64,000 bases of DNA from Lanius collurio (Eukaryota; Chordata; Aves; Passeriformes; Laniidae), in NCBI GenBank assembly GCA_020086605.1, contig JACBWW010000007.1:25637746-25701745 (forward strand), given 5' to 3'. The notes below the pieces were generated by a model that worked only from the letters and a program-made list of their open reading frames with translations, did no database searches and was not told the DNA's origin. Each line of letters opens with the position of its first letter. Position 1 is the stretch's first letter. Below are positions 13,101 to 27,600 of this stretch, in pieces. The position numbers and the translations under genes are program-made.

Positions 13101-16077
13101 TGCAGTCAGTGAAGAATGAACAGATTGTGGAGGCACTGCTATCAGCTGAATGGCAGCCTGTGGTGGCAGACTGACGTGGGGTTTTGGCAGGAGCTGCAGG
13201 AGAGAGATGTATGAGTAAGAAATTAATTGCTGGCCCTAGCAGATGCCATGTGCTTCATTAATAAGAGTTAACATTAGTAACACTAAATAAAGTAATACAA
13301 TCTATCAAATCTAGTTTTGAATAAATTTATTCAATTAAAAAATTAAATTAATTTTGGTTTAAAATAAAATTCTACAGAAGCTGGTGAGGCTTTATGCAAC
13401 TAATTTAACGCATTCTGTAAGAACAAGGGCTCACAGCAGCAGCCTCAAGAGCAAATTTGATTTAATGCTTTCTAAGTATTATTTGCTTTCCCTCTGGCAG
13501 ATATAATTAGTGTCTCCCTAACACCCTCAGAGTCTGATTTGCCTTAATTTAACATAAAATCATGAATCAATTATTTTTTAGCTGTGTCACATATCTATAA
13601 TTCTGATCAAGAACAAGCTACATGGAATGAGCCTGAACTAGTAGGTAAACGATGGGGCAGACTTTGCTTGCTGTTCTTGTCTTTGTGTGGTTTTGGCTTT
13701 TTTTTTTTTTAACAGAAGGCTCATATTGGCACATCTTGAAGTTTTGGGCAGTATTCCAGTGAAATTTACCCGGACTAGTTGCATAACTCAAGTGGACACT
13801 CTTTGGTCCAGTCAGATCCATGTGTGCACTCAACATGAAAAAAGATTCACTGTTTCAGTTTGTGCCGGGGCTTACAATTTCTGGGAATTGAAACAATAAA
13901 CTCTCCATCCTATTGTGTTTTTTGCTGTTACCCGTCTTCACAACCCTGCCTGTTCTGATTAAACATCATTTGCTTTCCTAGCCCTTTGGACTGGCCTTTT
14001 CAGAATTTTTAATTTCTTGGTTTTTAAATCTCCTTTATGTGCTACAAGACATTCTAGGTAATCTGGTGAAAAGACAGGTGAGTGTCTCGCAACAGGTATA
14101 AAAGAGCATAGCTATTCCCTGACACACCATACAGACATCTTTCTGAATGTTTTATTAGTGATGTTCACAAGCCAATGAAAAGCAATCAGACCAGACTGGC
14201 AATCTAAAACTGAATAGAAAAGGGATCCAAGTCTGAGCTATGCAAAATGCAAGCTGAAAAACAAAGGGCTAATGCTGTTTACATGCACAGGAGCTGATTT
14301 AAGAAGGCCTCAAATTATTCCTTTTCAGAGATACTGAAATTGTCTCATTAGTATGATGGTACCTGAAGTTTTTCTTTTTGAAGCCACAGTTAGAATTAAA
14401 CACTATCTTTCCTCTGCTGTGGCTGCAGTTCTTTTTCGATTCAGTATTTCATTTTCCCATGTTACATTTTACCCAACCAAATTAAATATTTTAATACTTA
14501 CCTATAATACTGTATCCCACACCATTCCATGAAGCATTTCAAGTTCCAGATGGGTTGATTATATTGTGGCAAAAGCCATTATTGTAAGAAGCTCTCTGGT
14601 AGATCACCACCAGTCATGGAAAGCATTTGTGCATGGTGTTTCCAAACAAGAGATTGTGTCTATGTCCCTGAATTAAACAGCATCATAATCTGTGGATGTT
14701 TGCAGGATGGCAGGAGGCCTGAAAATGGAACACTGACTTCAAATAGTGGGTTTGGGGGGCAGTCTTGTGAATCTTGCCATTTGCTGGAGCAGATGGAGAG
14801 TCAGGGAAAGAGATAAGCTATTTGAGAGAGGGAAGGCACCTGGAGAAAACACCACTGTCATGGCATAAGACCAAGGAAAGGCATGAACAACCAGCTCTTG
14901 TAGGGCACAGATTTCTAAACGCTCACTTTTTTGGTTCTAAAGAGACTTGATACATCTGGCTTCTTCCAGCAAATCAAAGAGAAACTTGGCAAAGTGAAAG
15001 GGGGAGAGAAGTTGGATCTGTTGATTTTGTAGAGGCCAGAGGAACTGAAGAATAATTTTGCAAAGAAGCGGCGTAAGACCTCAGCAGGACTAAGCATTTG
15101 GGCCCGCAGGGCATGATATCTCTACTACAGCTCTGCACAGATGCTCTCCCTGTCACTCAGGCTGGAAAAGCCAGACAGCAGGCCTGGCATATGTACAAAC
15201 GCATGTGCTCAGTTTATTTAAATATAATACTTTGAGTACTGAAGGCTGCAAACTTGTTCTGCGCTACCAGCGTGTTTTGGAGTGGAAGGAAGAATGGATC
15301 TTGTCAAGATCTCAACATTCTCGTGGTCTGGCTCTGCCCTAGGGAGCCCTGCAGATGGCCCTTGTCATCTGTGAGGGGACAAACCAGCTTCCCAGCACAC
15401 CCGACACTGGCTCTGCCTGTTTGCCTGGATGCGGAGTCCTTGATGGGCTGCAGGCTCACTTTGCTTCTGCTGCTGGGAGATGCTGCAGCTCATTTAAACC
15501 AACAGGCTGCGTGTACAGCAGGCTGTAAGCAGGATTTATTTCCTTTTTACCTCTCCAGTTGGTCTTACATAGAGGGGTCTTTATGGTCAACACTCCTGTG
15601 CATACAGGTACGCTTGAAAATGCGTTCATACATGTAGCGGACAGAAAGCACAATATATCAGTCATTCTTGCTGGTCTACATTTAAGATATTGAGTGAAAG
15701 GAAAATATGTGTTAATGGCACAGTGTGTGGGAAAAAAAAAAGTAGGCTGTGATGACTAAAATACTACTTTGTCAAGAAAAGTAGCTACCCTATGAAATAT
15801 TTCATAATCCAGAGGAACTTCACAGATCTCAGTTTATCCCTCACCTCTCAAAATATTGTACATGTAAATCATCTTCTTAAGATATGTGTGATTCAACTTG
15901 TGCTTGAACTTGTTCTTCACCTTGTCAGTTGCAATATGGACAGTTTCCAGAGAAATAAATATATTCTAGAGTGGATATTCCACAAATAATGCAAATTCTC
16001 ATGTGCTGAAATTTGAGATAGGACATAATTTCCAGTAAAAATTCTGTTTATGAGATTAGGCACAAAGAAAGCAAATT
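10190..16077. other. unique-looking non-coding DNA
   Basis: No gene, RNA or dispersed repeat recognised. It contains A- and T-rich runs (about 11135-11149 and 13699-13711) and a perfect 10-bp tandem duplication, AAATGAGCTT twice, at about 13053-13072. The longest open frame is 127 codons (15254-15637 plus), with low-complexity leucine stretches and no recognisable domain. Confidence 0.5.
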
Positions 16078-16109
16078 CTTTCTCTCTCTCTCTTTTTCTC
16101 TCTCTCTTT
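16078..16109. repeat. (TC)n-rich microsatellite
   Basis: Polypyrimidine run of TC repeats interrupted by TTTTT, followed by a short GTAT repeat. Confidence 0.9.
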
Positions 16110-16525
16110 GTTTGTATGTATGTATTTGGTCAAAGACTGTTTCCTGAATGACTGAGTCTTCTCTGATGGATCTCATAAACAAATGGGATTTTATATATGA
16201 AATTACATATTACATAATTGTTTCAAAGTGGCAGACTGTTTTCTTTTTTTTTTTTGTAATAAAATCTGTTTTAATCATCACCCTTGTTATTAAAATTTTA
16301 AAGCAGGACTTTATATAGTCTTGGAAAAAACTTCCTCTGTTGAGAGTTGTAGGGCATTATAGGGCATTGCCTATGTTCTGTTGCCAACACAAGACATTTC
16401 TCACATGGTCAGAAATCCTGTAGCCTTACTGAGAATGCAGTAGCATCCTCATGCTTTAATGGGCATCTACCAGATCTTAATGGCAATGCTTACAAACTGA
16501 GTATAGTTTAGGAAATATTATGAAA

Positions 16526-16564
16526 TACACACACATACACATACACACACAAACATATATATAA
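16526..16564. repeat. imperfect (CA)n then (TA)n microsatellite
   Basis: ACACACACATACACATACAC and a following AT run. Interrupted and therefore probably old. Confidence 0.85.
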
Positions 16565-19500
16565 AGGACTGTGTACAAAAAAATATTGCAAAACCAGATT
16601 TTTTTCCTAGTTGCAACAGTGAATTATGGCTGCTTTTCATGGCTAGTGACAAAATGGCAAGAAGTATGAATCACATTAGGAGATGGAGAAACAGAGGCAC
16701 TGTGAAACTGAGATTTTTTTTTTTCAGGCCCCACACACACTGATGGAAGATCTGAGGACAGTTTGTTTAAAAACTTACATAAAACAGCTGTGGGTCAAAA
16801 TGTGTCCTGTATTACAAATCCCAAATCAGCAGGACTTTATTTTGTTCTATAGAATCTGTATGTATTTTTCAACTTATCTGAGGCCTCATGGTCAGAAAAT
16901 ACAGAGTTATTATATGGTATAAATGTAATCAAAGTTTGAGATGCTGAATTTACCCTTAGATCATCCTCTCTCCTGGCACAGGCTTGAGAAATGTATTACA
17001 ATAGTGACAGGGAGTTTTCCCTAACCAAGCCCCCACCTTGGGTGTAAGCATGATTCCTTGCAAAGCTATTTATAGGAATATGATCTGTGGCAGACCATCA
17101 GCCCCAGATACTGCATGACAGACTTCTTAGCAAATAATCTGAGAAAATCCATTATTATGATAGTTGTATTCTGGGAGTATAACTAAGTGCTCATTCCCTT
17201 GTGATAACAAAAGTGCACATTAATATTGGGTTCTCAGCAGTGTGCAAAAAGGTTACCAACATCATGAAAGAGAAAAAAGGTAATCTTTTATTTTCACAGG
17301 TTGATTTTAATTAATCTGATTAATTTGCATGTCCTGTTGTTTCTGGCAATAATGAATACTGAATTGTGCCAAACATATACTATAAATCTGATAGAGAAAC
17401 CTTTGGCAGCTTCACATTCAATGATTCACAGCAACATGCTAAACCCTAACAACTGTTCCTTCTGTGATGTTTAGTGTGAACAAGAAAGATAAATTGCAAT
17501 TTAACCAGGCTGGATAAATGAGCCCATTATCAGGTTTAGTTCACTGTCATTCTGAGATGACAGTTAGATAAAAGATCTGTACTTTACTTGGTATTACAAA
17601 TAAATCATCATTCCAGAATTTTTCAAACAGATGCCCCTTTGGAATTAATAATTTACTTATTCCCATTATCTTGGTATGTCTGGGCAACATTCTGCTGGCT
17701 GCATTATCAGCAGAAACACAAACAAGCAAGATGCCTGTAGGAGTCCATTGCAAGATCTTGCAGAGCCATAAATCCACCCTTACAGTTTCTGTCCTTGCAT
17801 CGCCTGCCTTCTTTGGTTCCTTTCTTTGTCTGCCTGGAAGGGCAGTTTGGGTAGAATTCACATGCTAGAATCAACACGTCACATAAGGATGGCTTTGAAA
17901 AATGGGTGCTGCTGTGCCATTGCCATCAGGATATGTAGCATAGATATTTGGAAAATTCTTCTTATTTCCCTCATTTTCAACATGTCAGCAACGGCCAAGC
18001 AGTTTGTCTATGACCAATCATGAAGGGTCCAGGCTTTGTAGGAATCCCCTATGACAAGTTTATATGTTATCTGGGATTAAAAGAAATATCTGAATTTGTC
18101 CTCTGGAGGGAGCCTAAATCCGTTTTATTTTTTCCTTTAGTGAAATAGTGACAAATCTCTTCAATGAATTACCCAATTCCCAGAATGGTTTCTAGAATCA
18201 GAAAGAAATCTAGTCTTAAACTGACTTGAGGCAGTGGTGGTTGATGGATATATATCAGTTATTCCATGTCCAAGGCAGCTATCAATATACCCATCTCTAC
18301 ATACCATGGACATTCACAGACCAAAAGCCATGACCAAAGCTCATGGGTGAGTGAATACTTCTGACAGGTCCAGAAAATTACATTGTAGATCAGGAAAATC
18401 TGTGCCAGTAGAGGAAGTTCAAATGGAAGCCATTACCAGCAAATATAGGCATATAACATGTAGGCTTCCTTCAAGCAATCATTGTAAAATCTCTGAGTAC
18501 TTACCACTATAAAGAAGCTCTCATAATTTTTATAGCTTTGTACAAGTCTTTTAGGAATCTTGGATGGTCATTTTAATTATTGCTATTGAAAATTTTCCAA
18601 AGGAGAATTACCATTTTAACTGCTTAATCCTCCCACATCTTATGCACTATCTTTTACAATGTTTCTTGGAATGTTCTTTGCAACCTTTCACCCTGAACTC
18701 TCTTTCTGGACCCCAAAAGGTATCCAGGTCAACATCTGAGTTGCAGGCACTGGGAGAGTACCTGACCCTTTAACCCGTGCATCATTCCACAGCTGTAACA
18801 GAGAGCAGACTTAAAATTCATCTCCAGGCTGCTCTCCTGACTCACCATAAACAAATCAATCACCTGCTCACCTTTTCCTGAAATTACAGTCACCCCTGGA
18901 AGAAAAGGAATTTGCATACATTAGGTATTTTTTGGAGCTTGGCTTTATTACCCTGACAAGAACATACCATTTCTGGCTGTCACTTCTTGCACATTCAGCT
19001 GTAGATGAGTTTCCTAAAGGTCAAGTCATCTCACCTGAAAGAATATCAGTATGGATTGAAAAGCATGTAAGAGCAGAGCTGGCGTAGCTCTCCAGTGAGA
19101 CAGCAAGGCTGACTGAAGCAGAATTCAGAGGTCATTTTCTTAGGGTATCAAAAATATGCCAAATCAGAAACCTGCAAAGCAGTGACATAGTGCAAGTCAT
19201 TAATCTTTATAGAACGTTAGGAACTGGAATTAGGTGCTGGATCATGTGCCAAGTTCAGAAGGGCAATACAATAGTTAGTGTTCAGCAGAAATCATGAATA
19301 GTCCTTTCTCTCATCTTTCTTTGTGAATATCTGTAACAGGACATATGCTCAAGTGTACCTGCAAAAAAGAACCCCTCTGCAGCAACCATGCTTCTTCAGT
19401 GCTCTGTATTCCCCAAGTCTCTACCTTTCCTTGCTTTTTGCAGAACTGCAAGGATACAGGGAAATCAATTCAAATCCTTACACAAGAACATATGGAAGCT

Positions 19501-21846
19501 GAATACACATATTCAGCTATGGTTAGCCAGAGGAGGGATTTTTTTTTCAAATCTTCAGCAAGTGCTGCCAGCAGGGCAGAATCCTAGTGGCAGTAGAAAC
19601 AGCAGCAGGTCATTCTTAAAATGTTACTTGATACCTGAACTTGGTCTCACTGACTTAAAGCATGAAAAGTAAATGAAATCTCTGGAAACCACTGCTATCT
19701 TTGTGATCGGAAAGGTCCTGAGATGTACTGATCAAAGAATCATTTAAGAGACAAAGACAATCAGAGTTCACCTTTATTCTATGCCCAAGCTCTAGGTGAG
19801 GTTTATCTACTTGATACATTTGCTCAACACCACAAATAATTTGGATCATGCAAATCCCATCAGTGGAAAATGGCAGCTGCTGAGAGTGATCTAAGAAGTG
19901 GGAGTAGAAAAGCCATGCTGAAGAAGGAAGGTGTGTAAAACATTTTGTGCCAGCATTTGGTTCCCTCTACTGCTTTTTGTTGATGTTCTGACAATTTCAG
20001 AGAACATTCAGTATATAAAAAACATAAATATGTGATTTCTAGGTATAATGTTGTATAACATATCATTTCACTCCTAACACATTTTTGTTGCCTTTTTTAA
20101 TTCCATCCAGTGATTGAAAACTTGTAGAACATATAGCAAATGCTTACTTACTTCTTTTTCAGGAGTTCAGCAGTGATTTACTGGTGGGTTAGAATACAAA
20201 AAAAATAGGGAAGACAATGTCTCTTGAGCCAGGGATAACAAGTTGTCACTGTATGTGGTTCAATAGCAGTTGTGCTAGAAAACAAACCCCAAGATTGTTA
20301 TCTGCACAGGAAAGGCTGCTGGAAAAGGGCAATACAGTGATATTTGAAATAACATCTCAGAACACTGTGTTTTAAGAAAAGAGTAAAACTGAAGTAATTT
20401 ATTTATGATTGTGTTACTATAAAAAAATGTAAGGACTCTGGATCGTACAAAACACAAACTCTCATTTTATCAGAGGTTATGTAGAAACCTTATCCAGACG
20501 AAAAGCTTTCTGAGTAGCAGCTGGTGTCTAGACTGCCTCTCCCAGATTTTCCTGTTGAAATGCTGTAACCTTATTGATATAATTGCTCCTAAGCCTGATT
20601 TAATTCCGAGAAATGAAAAGGGAATGTTGGCAAGTTTAGCATTGTACAGATGAGTATGGCCCATGGGTCAGTGGGCCTGAAGCTAAGCATGCATTAGTTT
20701 ACTTTTTTCTGTACTAAGACTGATAAATCCTCCAAAAATGGTTAATTTCCAACATTTGGGTATTTTTACTGCATTGATAAACTTAAAATAGGGTTTATAA
20801 CTTAAATGTCTGATCAGGCCTGATGATGTTTTGCAACTTTCTATTTGCAAATGATAAGAGAATAGGGTTCTGTTAATGCAGCATTTGTGGAATAGCTGGT
20901 TTAAGGCAGATTTAACATGATGCTTCCTATTTGTCCACAGACAAGAACTTGCTGTTTGTTATTCATCACTCTTTAGTTTAAAATATGGGAATAAGAACAA
21001 TACCTTATGAATTCAGTTATCTGTAAGATGCATGGAACAGTCAATCGATCATGTTAAAACACTCATTAAAAAGGATTGAGTTCTTAACTCTGTGAAAATC
21101 CAATTTAAATAAGCAAATTTTTAACACAGTTTTGAAGGGATATGCCTTGTTTTCATATTTTATATATTTCTGAAAGGCATTTCTACTCTGTGAATGTAAG
21201 GCTTTTTTCTTACCTTCCTCAGAATAAACACTGCTGCACAAGTTCAGAGACAACCAAGTCACCAGCAGGGTATCAAGAAAAATTGCCCCCATCCTTCAGG
21301 GTGATCCAACTTGCTCTATGGGATTGACCACCCAAATGGCCAAGGGCTGCCTGGAGGGTGCTGAGTACTTCAATCCTCAGTGAGGCACTTGGGCCTCAGT
21401 CTCCATTATCTTAATGCTGTTAGATTTGAATGCATCTTTAAAGTGAGTAGAGCTACTCCCTTTAAAGCATCTTTAAAGAAAGCTTGGACCCTATGAGAAG
21501 ATGGAGTATTTGGCACCCTTTAGAGTCGGCTTCCCTTCCATTTTCTTTATCTGATTGTCACTTCAGCCTGAAAACAAGTTTATGCAGTTCCATATGGAGA
21601 TCATTTTATAGAGTTAGAAATCTATAAAGAAAATTGCAGAAGCTTCAGAGATCAGGAGAATCACAGCAGTGCTCCTGTATCACTCACGGCATGGTGCAGC
21701 AGGGGGTGCTATCACATGCAATCCAATTCCTTCGGAAAGATGATTCAAGACAGGTTTTATCACACGCACGCCACTTTACTTCTCAAATGCAAATATGGAT
21801 CTCCATAATTTATAGCCTAGGTTTCTTTTAAAGTTCATTTTTTTAT
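16565..21846. other. unique-looking non-coding DNA
   Basis: No transposon or gene recognised in 5.3 kb. The AT-rich island at about 17285-17420 is listed separately as a possible regulatory element. Open frames reach at most 104 codons. Confidence 0.5.
17285..17420. promoter_or_regulatory. possible conserved regulatory island (weak)
   Basis: Closely spaced homeodomain-type cores (TTAATTAATC, GATTAATT) run straight into an octamer, ATTTGCAT. Such clustering is common in vertebrate enhancers but also arises by chance in AT-rich DNA. No conservation data are available here. Confidence 0.2.
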
Positions 21847-21864
21847 TCTCTCTCTCTCTCTGTG
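21847..21864. repeat. (TC)n-(TG)n microsatellite
   Basis: Seven TC units followed by two TG units. Confidence 0.9.
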
Positions 21865-23732
21865 TACAATTGTGCAGATACGCTGTTTAAGTAATTGCAA
21901 GAGTGGAGCTTTTGTTTGGAACAGGGATTTAGATGATGCTGTGAAGCTTCCAGTGACGCAACACATTCTGATCATTTCAGCAATTTCAATTTCCAGTCGT
22001 CACATGGAGAACTGTGCTCTCCACATACACAACAAGTCAGAAGCCTTGCATAGGGGTTGTCTGTTTTCACTCACAGCAAGGATGGGAAAACCCATTCAGA
22101 CAGATCTGGAAGAAGTGTTTATCAAAAAGCATCAGTCAGTTCTGCATATAGCCACTTGGAAGGTAGAGTTTCATCTGGTCCTTCTGCTAGAATTGCTCGG
22201 GGACACCTCATAAATCAGAGGGAAGACAAGAGCTGTGTGCCTTGGATGGATCCCATGTGTTTTAGCCATAGGTTGGGACTAGAAATCTGAAGGAAATAGC
22301 ACAAAGTGCTCTCAGAAAAAAATGATGATGCTCTCAGAAAATTAAGTCATTAGAAACATCGTACAAAATCTGTTCTTGTGACTTTTTCCATGGGATTTCT
22401 CAGAACAAAACCTTTTGAAAGCATGTATAACAGAGGAATTATATAGTAAATGAGTAGGAGGAATTTGTCTTCTAACAAACTGAGAATTGCTTCCTTGGAT
22501 TTCTTAGTAGCCTACAAAAAATTATCTGGGGTTTCATTTTCTTTCAGTAGAGCTGTTCCTCTCCTACAGACAAAATAATCTATCTTCCTGGCTATAAGTA
22601 CTGTGAGGAGGTTTAATATGTATCTCTTCACTGATAAATAAATCCACCTTCTCTGTAGGATCATGTACCCTACTGATATGACTCTTTTGTTTGAAAAGGA
22701 GGATGCTATTCATGGAACATACAACTCTCAGAAATAGCACTGTGGAGTAAAAGCTGACCTTGAAAACAAGGACATTTGCAGCTTCCAGTAATGAGACAAC
22801 ACATGACAGACGAAGGGAGTACCTGGAAAAATGGCAGGATGGTGGAGGATGGTTCATGAACTGTCTCTGTGGAGCAGTTGTTGAGGTCAGCAGCTCAGCT
22901 GAATTCTGGGGAGGAGGGTGGTGTGGAGGAATTCAAAAGCCCGTTGACTCTCACTGTGCCTGAAGAGAAGCCATTTTCTATTTGCCTGTGGCTGGAGCCC
23001 AGCTGAAAATAAAATTGCTGATAAAAGGAAGCATTAAGTTACCTTCTTGGAACATCCACTTGCTGGTGCAGCTTTGTTCTCAAAAATTAGACCATTTTCT
23101 GATTTTTGCCATGACATAATTTTGGAGCTTGGATGATTGTGCTTTTCAAGGAATTACCTGTGGAAGAAAACCTTCAACCTTCTGACACAGCCAAATTTAC
23201 ACTGACTATTGTATAACTATTTAGACTGCTATACTGCTGAAGATCTTCTGATTCCTTTCTGCCCTTCAAGAGTGTACTGCTGTTTTGGCTGCTGATAGCA
23301 CGTGGTATCCCTAGACACAGACACAATGACCCCAGACACTGACCATTTCTGGAGCTGAGGGAGCCAGACCCCTGGCTAACCCTTGGCGACAGCACACAGG
23401 TCAGTCCAACAGGAAGATGATACTGAGCCTTCCCTCATCTGCTTCCCTTATTCTTCCCTCCAGGGCCATCATCAATACAGACCTGATGCATTGTAATCTG
23501 AGCAGCACTTGCCTTCTATGTTTTTCCCCTCTCAGGTGCATTTTTTACATTAGTAGTTCAGCTACATCATTTACTGTTCTATTTCTGATTTCAGCTGCAG
23601 CCACAGAGAGGCAGGGGAACCCATTTCATCGGTGTTGCAGGAGTGCAGCTTCAGGATGCCCTGGAGGGCAGCCAGGGTGCTTCAGTGTGTCTGAGAAAGC
23701 CTTGAAGGATTAAGCCTTGTGGTATCCCTGGG
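21865..23732. other. unique-looking non-coding DNA
   Basis: No gene or repeat family recognised. Short open frames on both strands (up to 113 codons at 21872-22213 plus) lack any recognisable domain. Confidence 0.5.
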
Positions 23733-23840
23733 CATGGTGGGGAGGTTGAAACTAGATGATCCTTAAGGTCCCTTCCTACCCAAACCGTTCTGTGATTCTA
23801 TGATCATGTGAATCTGTGATTCTATGGTTCTATGTTTCTA
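23733..23840 (+). mobile_element. CR1 LINE 3' end
   Basis: This is the plus-strand CR1 terminus. AGGTTGAAACTAGATGATCC is followed by TTAAGGTCCCTTCCTACCC, then the tail TTCTGTGATTCTATGATCAT and further TTCTATG-type units to about 23840. The core is little diverged and the tail microsatellite is still visible, so this is one of the younger CR1 copies in the window. It is severely 5'-truncated, as most CR1 copies are. Confidence 0.9.
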
Positions 23841-24599
23841 TTACTCAATGATTAGAGTAGCAGACAGGGCTCCTGTTGAGGGCCCTGTGCCCTTGTTCTC
23901 CACTGCCTTTGGGTCCCAGACCTCAACTCACCAGGTGAATAAAATCCAAAATGTATCCCACAGAGCCAAAAGTGCTTATACTTCTTGGGGACACATGGTG
24001 ATTTCCAATGCAGTGGAAACACATGAATTAATTTATTTCTGAAAAGCTTAAGCTGGCTGTGATTGTGTGTCACTTTTCAACTATATTTTGAGGGGGGCTG
24101 ATGACTTTCCATGTACATGTCCCTGACAGGCAGACCCCCAATGGGATCTGAGCTGACCCAGGAGGAACATGCACAAGTTCAGCTGTCATTTGAATCCACA
24201 TCCTATTACCATTTCCAGCATTATCTGCTATCTGCCTTCCCCTCTATCTCATGTATTAAAGAAGATAACTCAGCACTGCTGGAATAAATATAGCACACAA
24301 CTCTCCTGTCAGGGTGCTTACTTCATTAGTCAAAGAAAAAAAATGATTCTCATAGTTTTTCTCCTTGAAATTTTCCTGAAAGGCGCTTTTTTATTCCTGC
24401 TGGAGGCCCTGTATGTGTAGTCAGCCATAGCATAGATTGTCTAAACCACTATTTGAGCTCTCTGTAAGTAACCCTTTCAGCAGCATTACTTATTTCAGAA
24501 TAAGAAATGAATGATACCAGAAGGACTGAGATCTGAATTTTCAGATATTTTAAAAACAAATTTTGCAGTTCTTGCATTGGCTTATATTGCAGTGGGCTA
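23841..24599. other. spacer between two CR1 3' ends
   Basis: No gene or repeat recognised. Confidence 0.5.
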
Positions 24600-24676
24600 G
24601 TCAGTGCTGGGTTAACAGCTGAACTTTGTGACCTTAAAAGTATTTTCCCAAATAAACAATTTTATGATTCTATGAA
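24600..24676 (+). mobile_element. short diverged CR1 LINE 3' end
   Basis: TGTGACCTTAAAAGTATTTT, then CCAAATAAACAATTTTATGA and TTCTATGA match the last 60-70 bp of CR1 in the plus orientation. Older than the copy at 23733. Confidence 0.7.
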
Positions 24677-27600
24677 TGGTACCTAGCCCTTTCACACAAG
24701 ATTTAGCACGGAGGAGAGTCACTTGATCTTGGACTGAGTCAGCCAAAAGTGAATTTTGGAAGAGGCAGTGAGGTTTTGCAGTCAGACAACAATCTCAGTT
24801 ATTGGTAAATGTGTCTGTTTCTTGTCAGAACACATCTAGGCGAGCTGCTGAAGGGGTGATTCTTGCCTGAAATTTCTAATGTCTCTGATCTCCATTCATT
24901 GCATGCCAGGACCATAGACCAAATGGCCACTATGGACTGCAATAGGCTCTATACACTTGACCCCATTCCTCCATTTCTACCATCAGGAGACCATGGATAA
25001 AAGGCCCTTCTTTAACCTGGAGGCTGGCTTTGCTGCTGAATACTGCTGTGGGTGTACATCACAAGGAAAACCTTTGCAAGTGCAGTTTATTTTGAATATT
25101 TCAAATTTTAACAGAGTTTAAATGGACAATGCGCTGTGTTTCAGTCATGTGATCTCTTTTTTGTTTCTTTCTTTAGAAAAAGTTAGCCTGAAATATTTAT
25201 TTTGGTCTTTCATTTTAAATTATTTGTATTCCAGTTTCATGTCCCTCCAGAAATACAGACACAGTCTACTCTTTTTTCCCCAGAGGACTCTGTGGATAAC
25301 TGAAAACCACAAGTTTTTATCATAAGAAGAACAAAAGCAGTTCAAAGGACAAAGTGAGAAGGAGGACATGCATTTCTAGCCAGGTTACTAAAAACTCTTT
25401 CCCATGTCTCTTTTTAAACTCTTAATTAATTTGAGCTCCTGCTAGGCACTGAAGTCTTGAGAAAACTCCACAGACAAGTTTCTCAGTCCCCTAGCAAGGC
25501 ATTAAAAAATTGAAGAAGGCAGCAGATTATATCTCAGAAATAAGAAATGAACAGTAAGCAGAAGTCTTTAGGGAAAAAAAGAAAAATCAAATTTTTAACT
25601 TCTTTATGCAAAAACAAGCTTAAAGAAAGCATGTGTCTTCGTGTGTCTATCCAACACTGAATGACATGAAGCAAGATATTGGAGGCCAGGAAGCTTGTTA
25701 AACAAAGCTTAATATGGAATGGATCTTGATTTTAACAAAATCATTATGATTAACATTGCTGATCAGGAGGAGTGGAAGGTGCTTCCTCTGCAAAAGATAC
25801 TGTAGTATATTCCAAGTGGTAATGCCAACATTTAATCACAATTTCCAAAGGATCACCTCATAGAAAAACACTAAGTAAGAAACAGGTTTCTGCAAAACTG
25901 ATTAATATGATTTCTCTTGCCAGATGTGGTTAAAGTGTAATTTATGTTTATGATCAGTGGCCTGCAGATCAAATTTTAAATAGCTGCACTCTCTTTCAAA
26001 TAATAAGTATTAGGGTCACCTTTCTTTCTCCTGTACTGAAAGGGACTGTCTCTGTTTGGATGGCTGATTCCTGAGCCAAAACCACGGAATTTTCATGATG
26101 CTAATGGAAGAGGGCAGAAGATAGCATGTGAATCCAATTTTGAGGATAATGAGTCTGCTTTCCACTTTGCAGAGCTGGCAGGCTGTTTTCAGATAGAGCT
26201 GTAACAGCACATTTTCCTCATCCTCTGCCCTTTCCAGAGGTCGTCTGACCTGGCATACACTTGTCAAAGGATGCAGATTGCCAGAGAGCTGAGACATATC
26301 CAGGGTGTTGGAAAAGGTATCAGGTGGATTTTTCTCTCACAGTTGATAATGTTACCAGAAGGATTGTTTGGGACTCCAGACAGAAAAGCACAGGACTGCA
26401 AGAGTCAGAGAAGGCTGGATCTGAAATGGCGATGACTGTAGGTGACATCAGGCAACCAGTGGGAGGAAGGTGCAGAAATACTTTGAAGTTTAAATACTTG
26501 TTCCTTCTCCCACTCTCTGTGAAGTTTTTATATCAGGACTTTAGAGGCTATCCTCCAGCAAAACTAGGAGTCAGGGGTGTTTTCTACATAGATGGATGCA
26601 ACCCCCATCCCAACAGCCTCTGCTTCTCTCTCTGGTCCCTTTGGTCAGGTTTAAAAGTTAGAATAAATGATCTGAGGGTGGAGATACTGTTGCCAGGACC
26701 TATAATTTGGCCTCACACAAACACATAGCTTCTGGAGTAAACTGCTGCTAAGTTACAGACAGGATAGAAGAGAAAAAACAAACTAAGGAAGATTAAATAT
26801 AGCTTGAGTCTTATTCCTGTTCCACAGCCAGTTTCAGGGAATGTTAATCATGTGCATTTTTGAGGTGAATTCTGCATTCATATATATCTTGTTGCCATGT
26901 TCATGTTCTGTCACAACATAGTTCCCCATGCAGAAATCATGCCCTATTTTTATGCAATTTATAGTATTTCTCTGAGATTAGTCTAGCAAACTGCCAGGTT
27001 TGTGTGGATGTAGTACTGTACTAGAATAACTTACGAGAAAAGCTAGAAATTCACATAACAAGATCCTGAAACACAATTAGCTCTGTGAATTATTTACCCC
27101 GAGTATCCCAGCATGTACCTGTGCTAAATTATCAGCTATACCTTTTATTCAGTTATAACTGAGGTGCCACAGTGTTTATCAGGGCCTGATGGTGAAAGAA
27201 ATCTTGAGACTTGAAAACATTTATGAACAGAGATGGTTAAAAAAAGATTGTTTAAAAGCCCTGTGTTTGGCAGGCTACTCATCTTGAAAGTCAGGAAGCA
27301 CTGATATCTCCGTCCTGGAGTTCCAACTTAGATACATAAACTGACAGAATGTCAAAAATAAAGTGCCAAACTAGCCATAATTTTATGAAGAGAGCCCTCA
27401 CTAACCAGGATATATCCTTGTGATCACCACTGCTGAAGATCAGATACACAAACCTTGGACAGGTTCTGTGCTCTTGCACACAAACCTTGGACAGGTGTTT
27501 GTCTTCATGGGAGGTGTGGTCTCATCTAGTAGTAGTTTCTAGACTTGCTAGCATTAGACTGAAGGATGAAGGAGACATCTAATGCCTTTTCTCTTCGTGG

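Noticed and set aside
15254..15637. 127-codon plus-strand open frame with a leucine run
   Set aside because: Composition is driven by a CTG-rich stretch. No conserved motif seen.
26261..26728. 155-codon plus-strand open frame
   Set aside because: No domain, no repeat similarity, no convincing start or splice context. A frame of this length is expected by chance in 64 kb searched in six frames.
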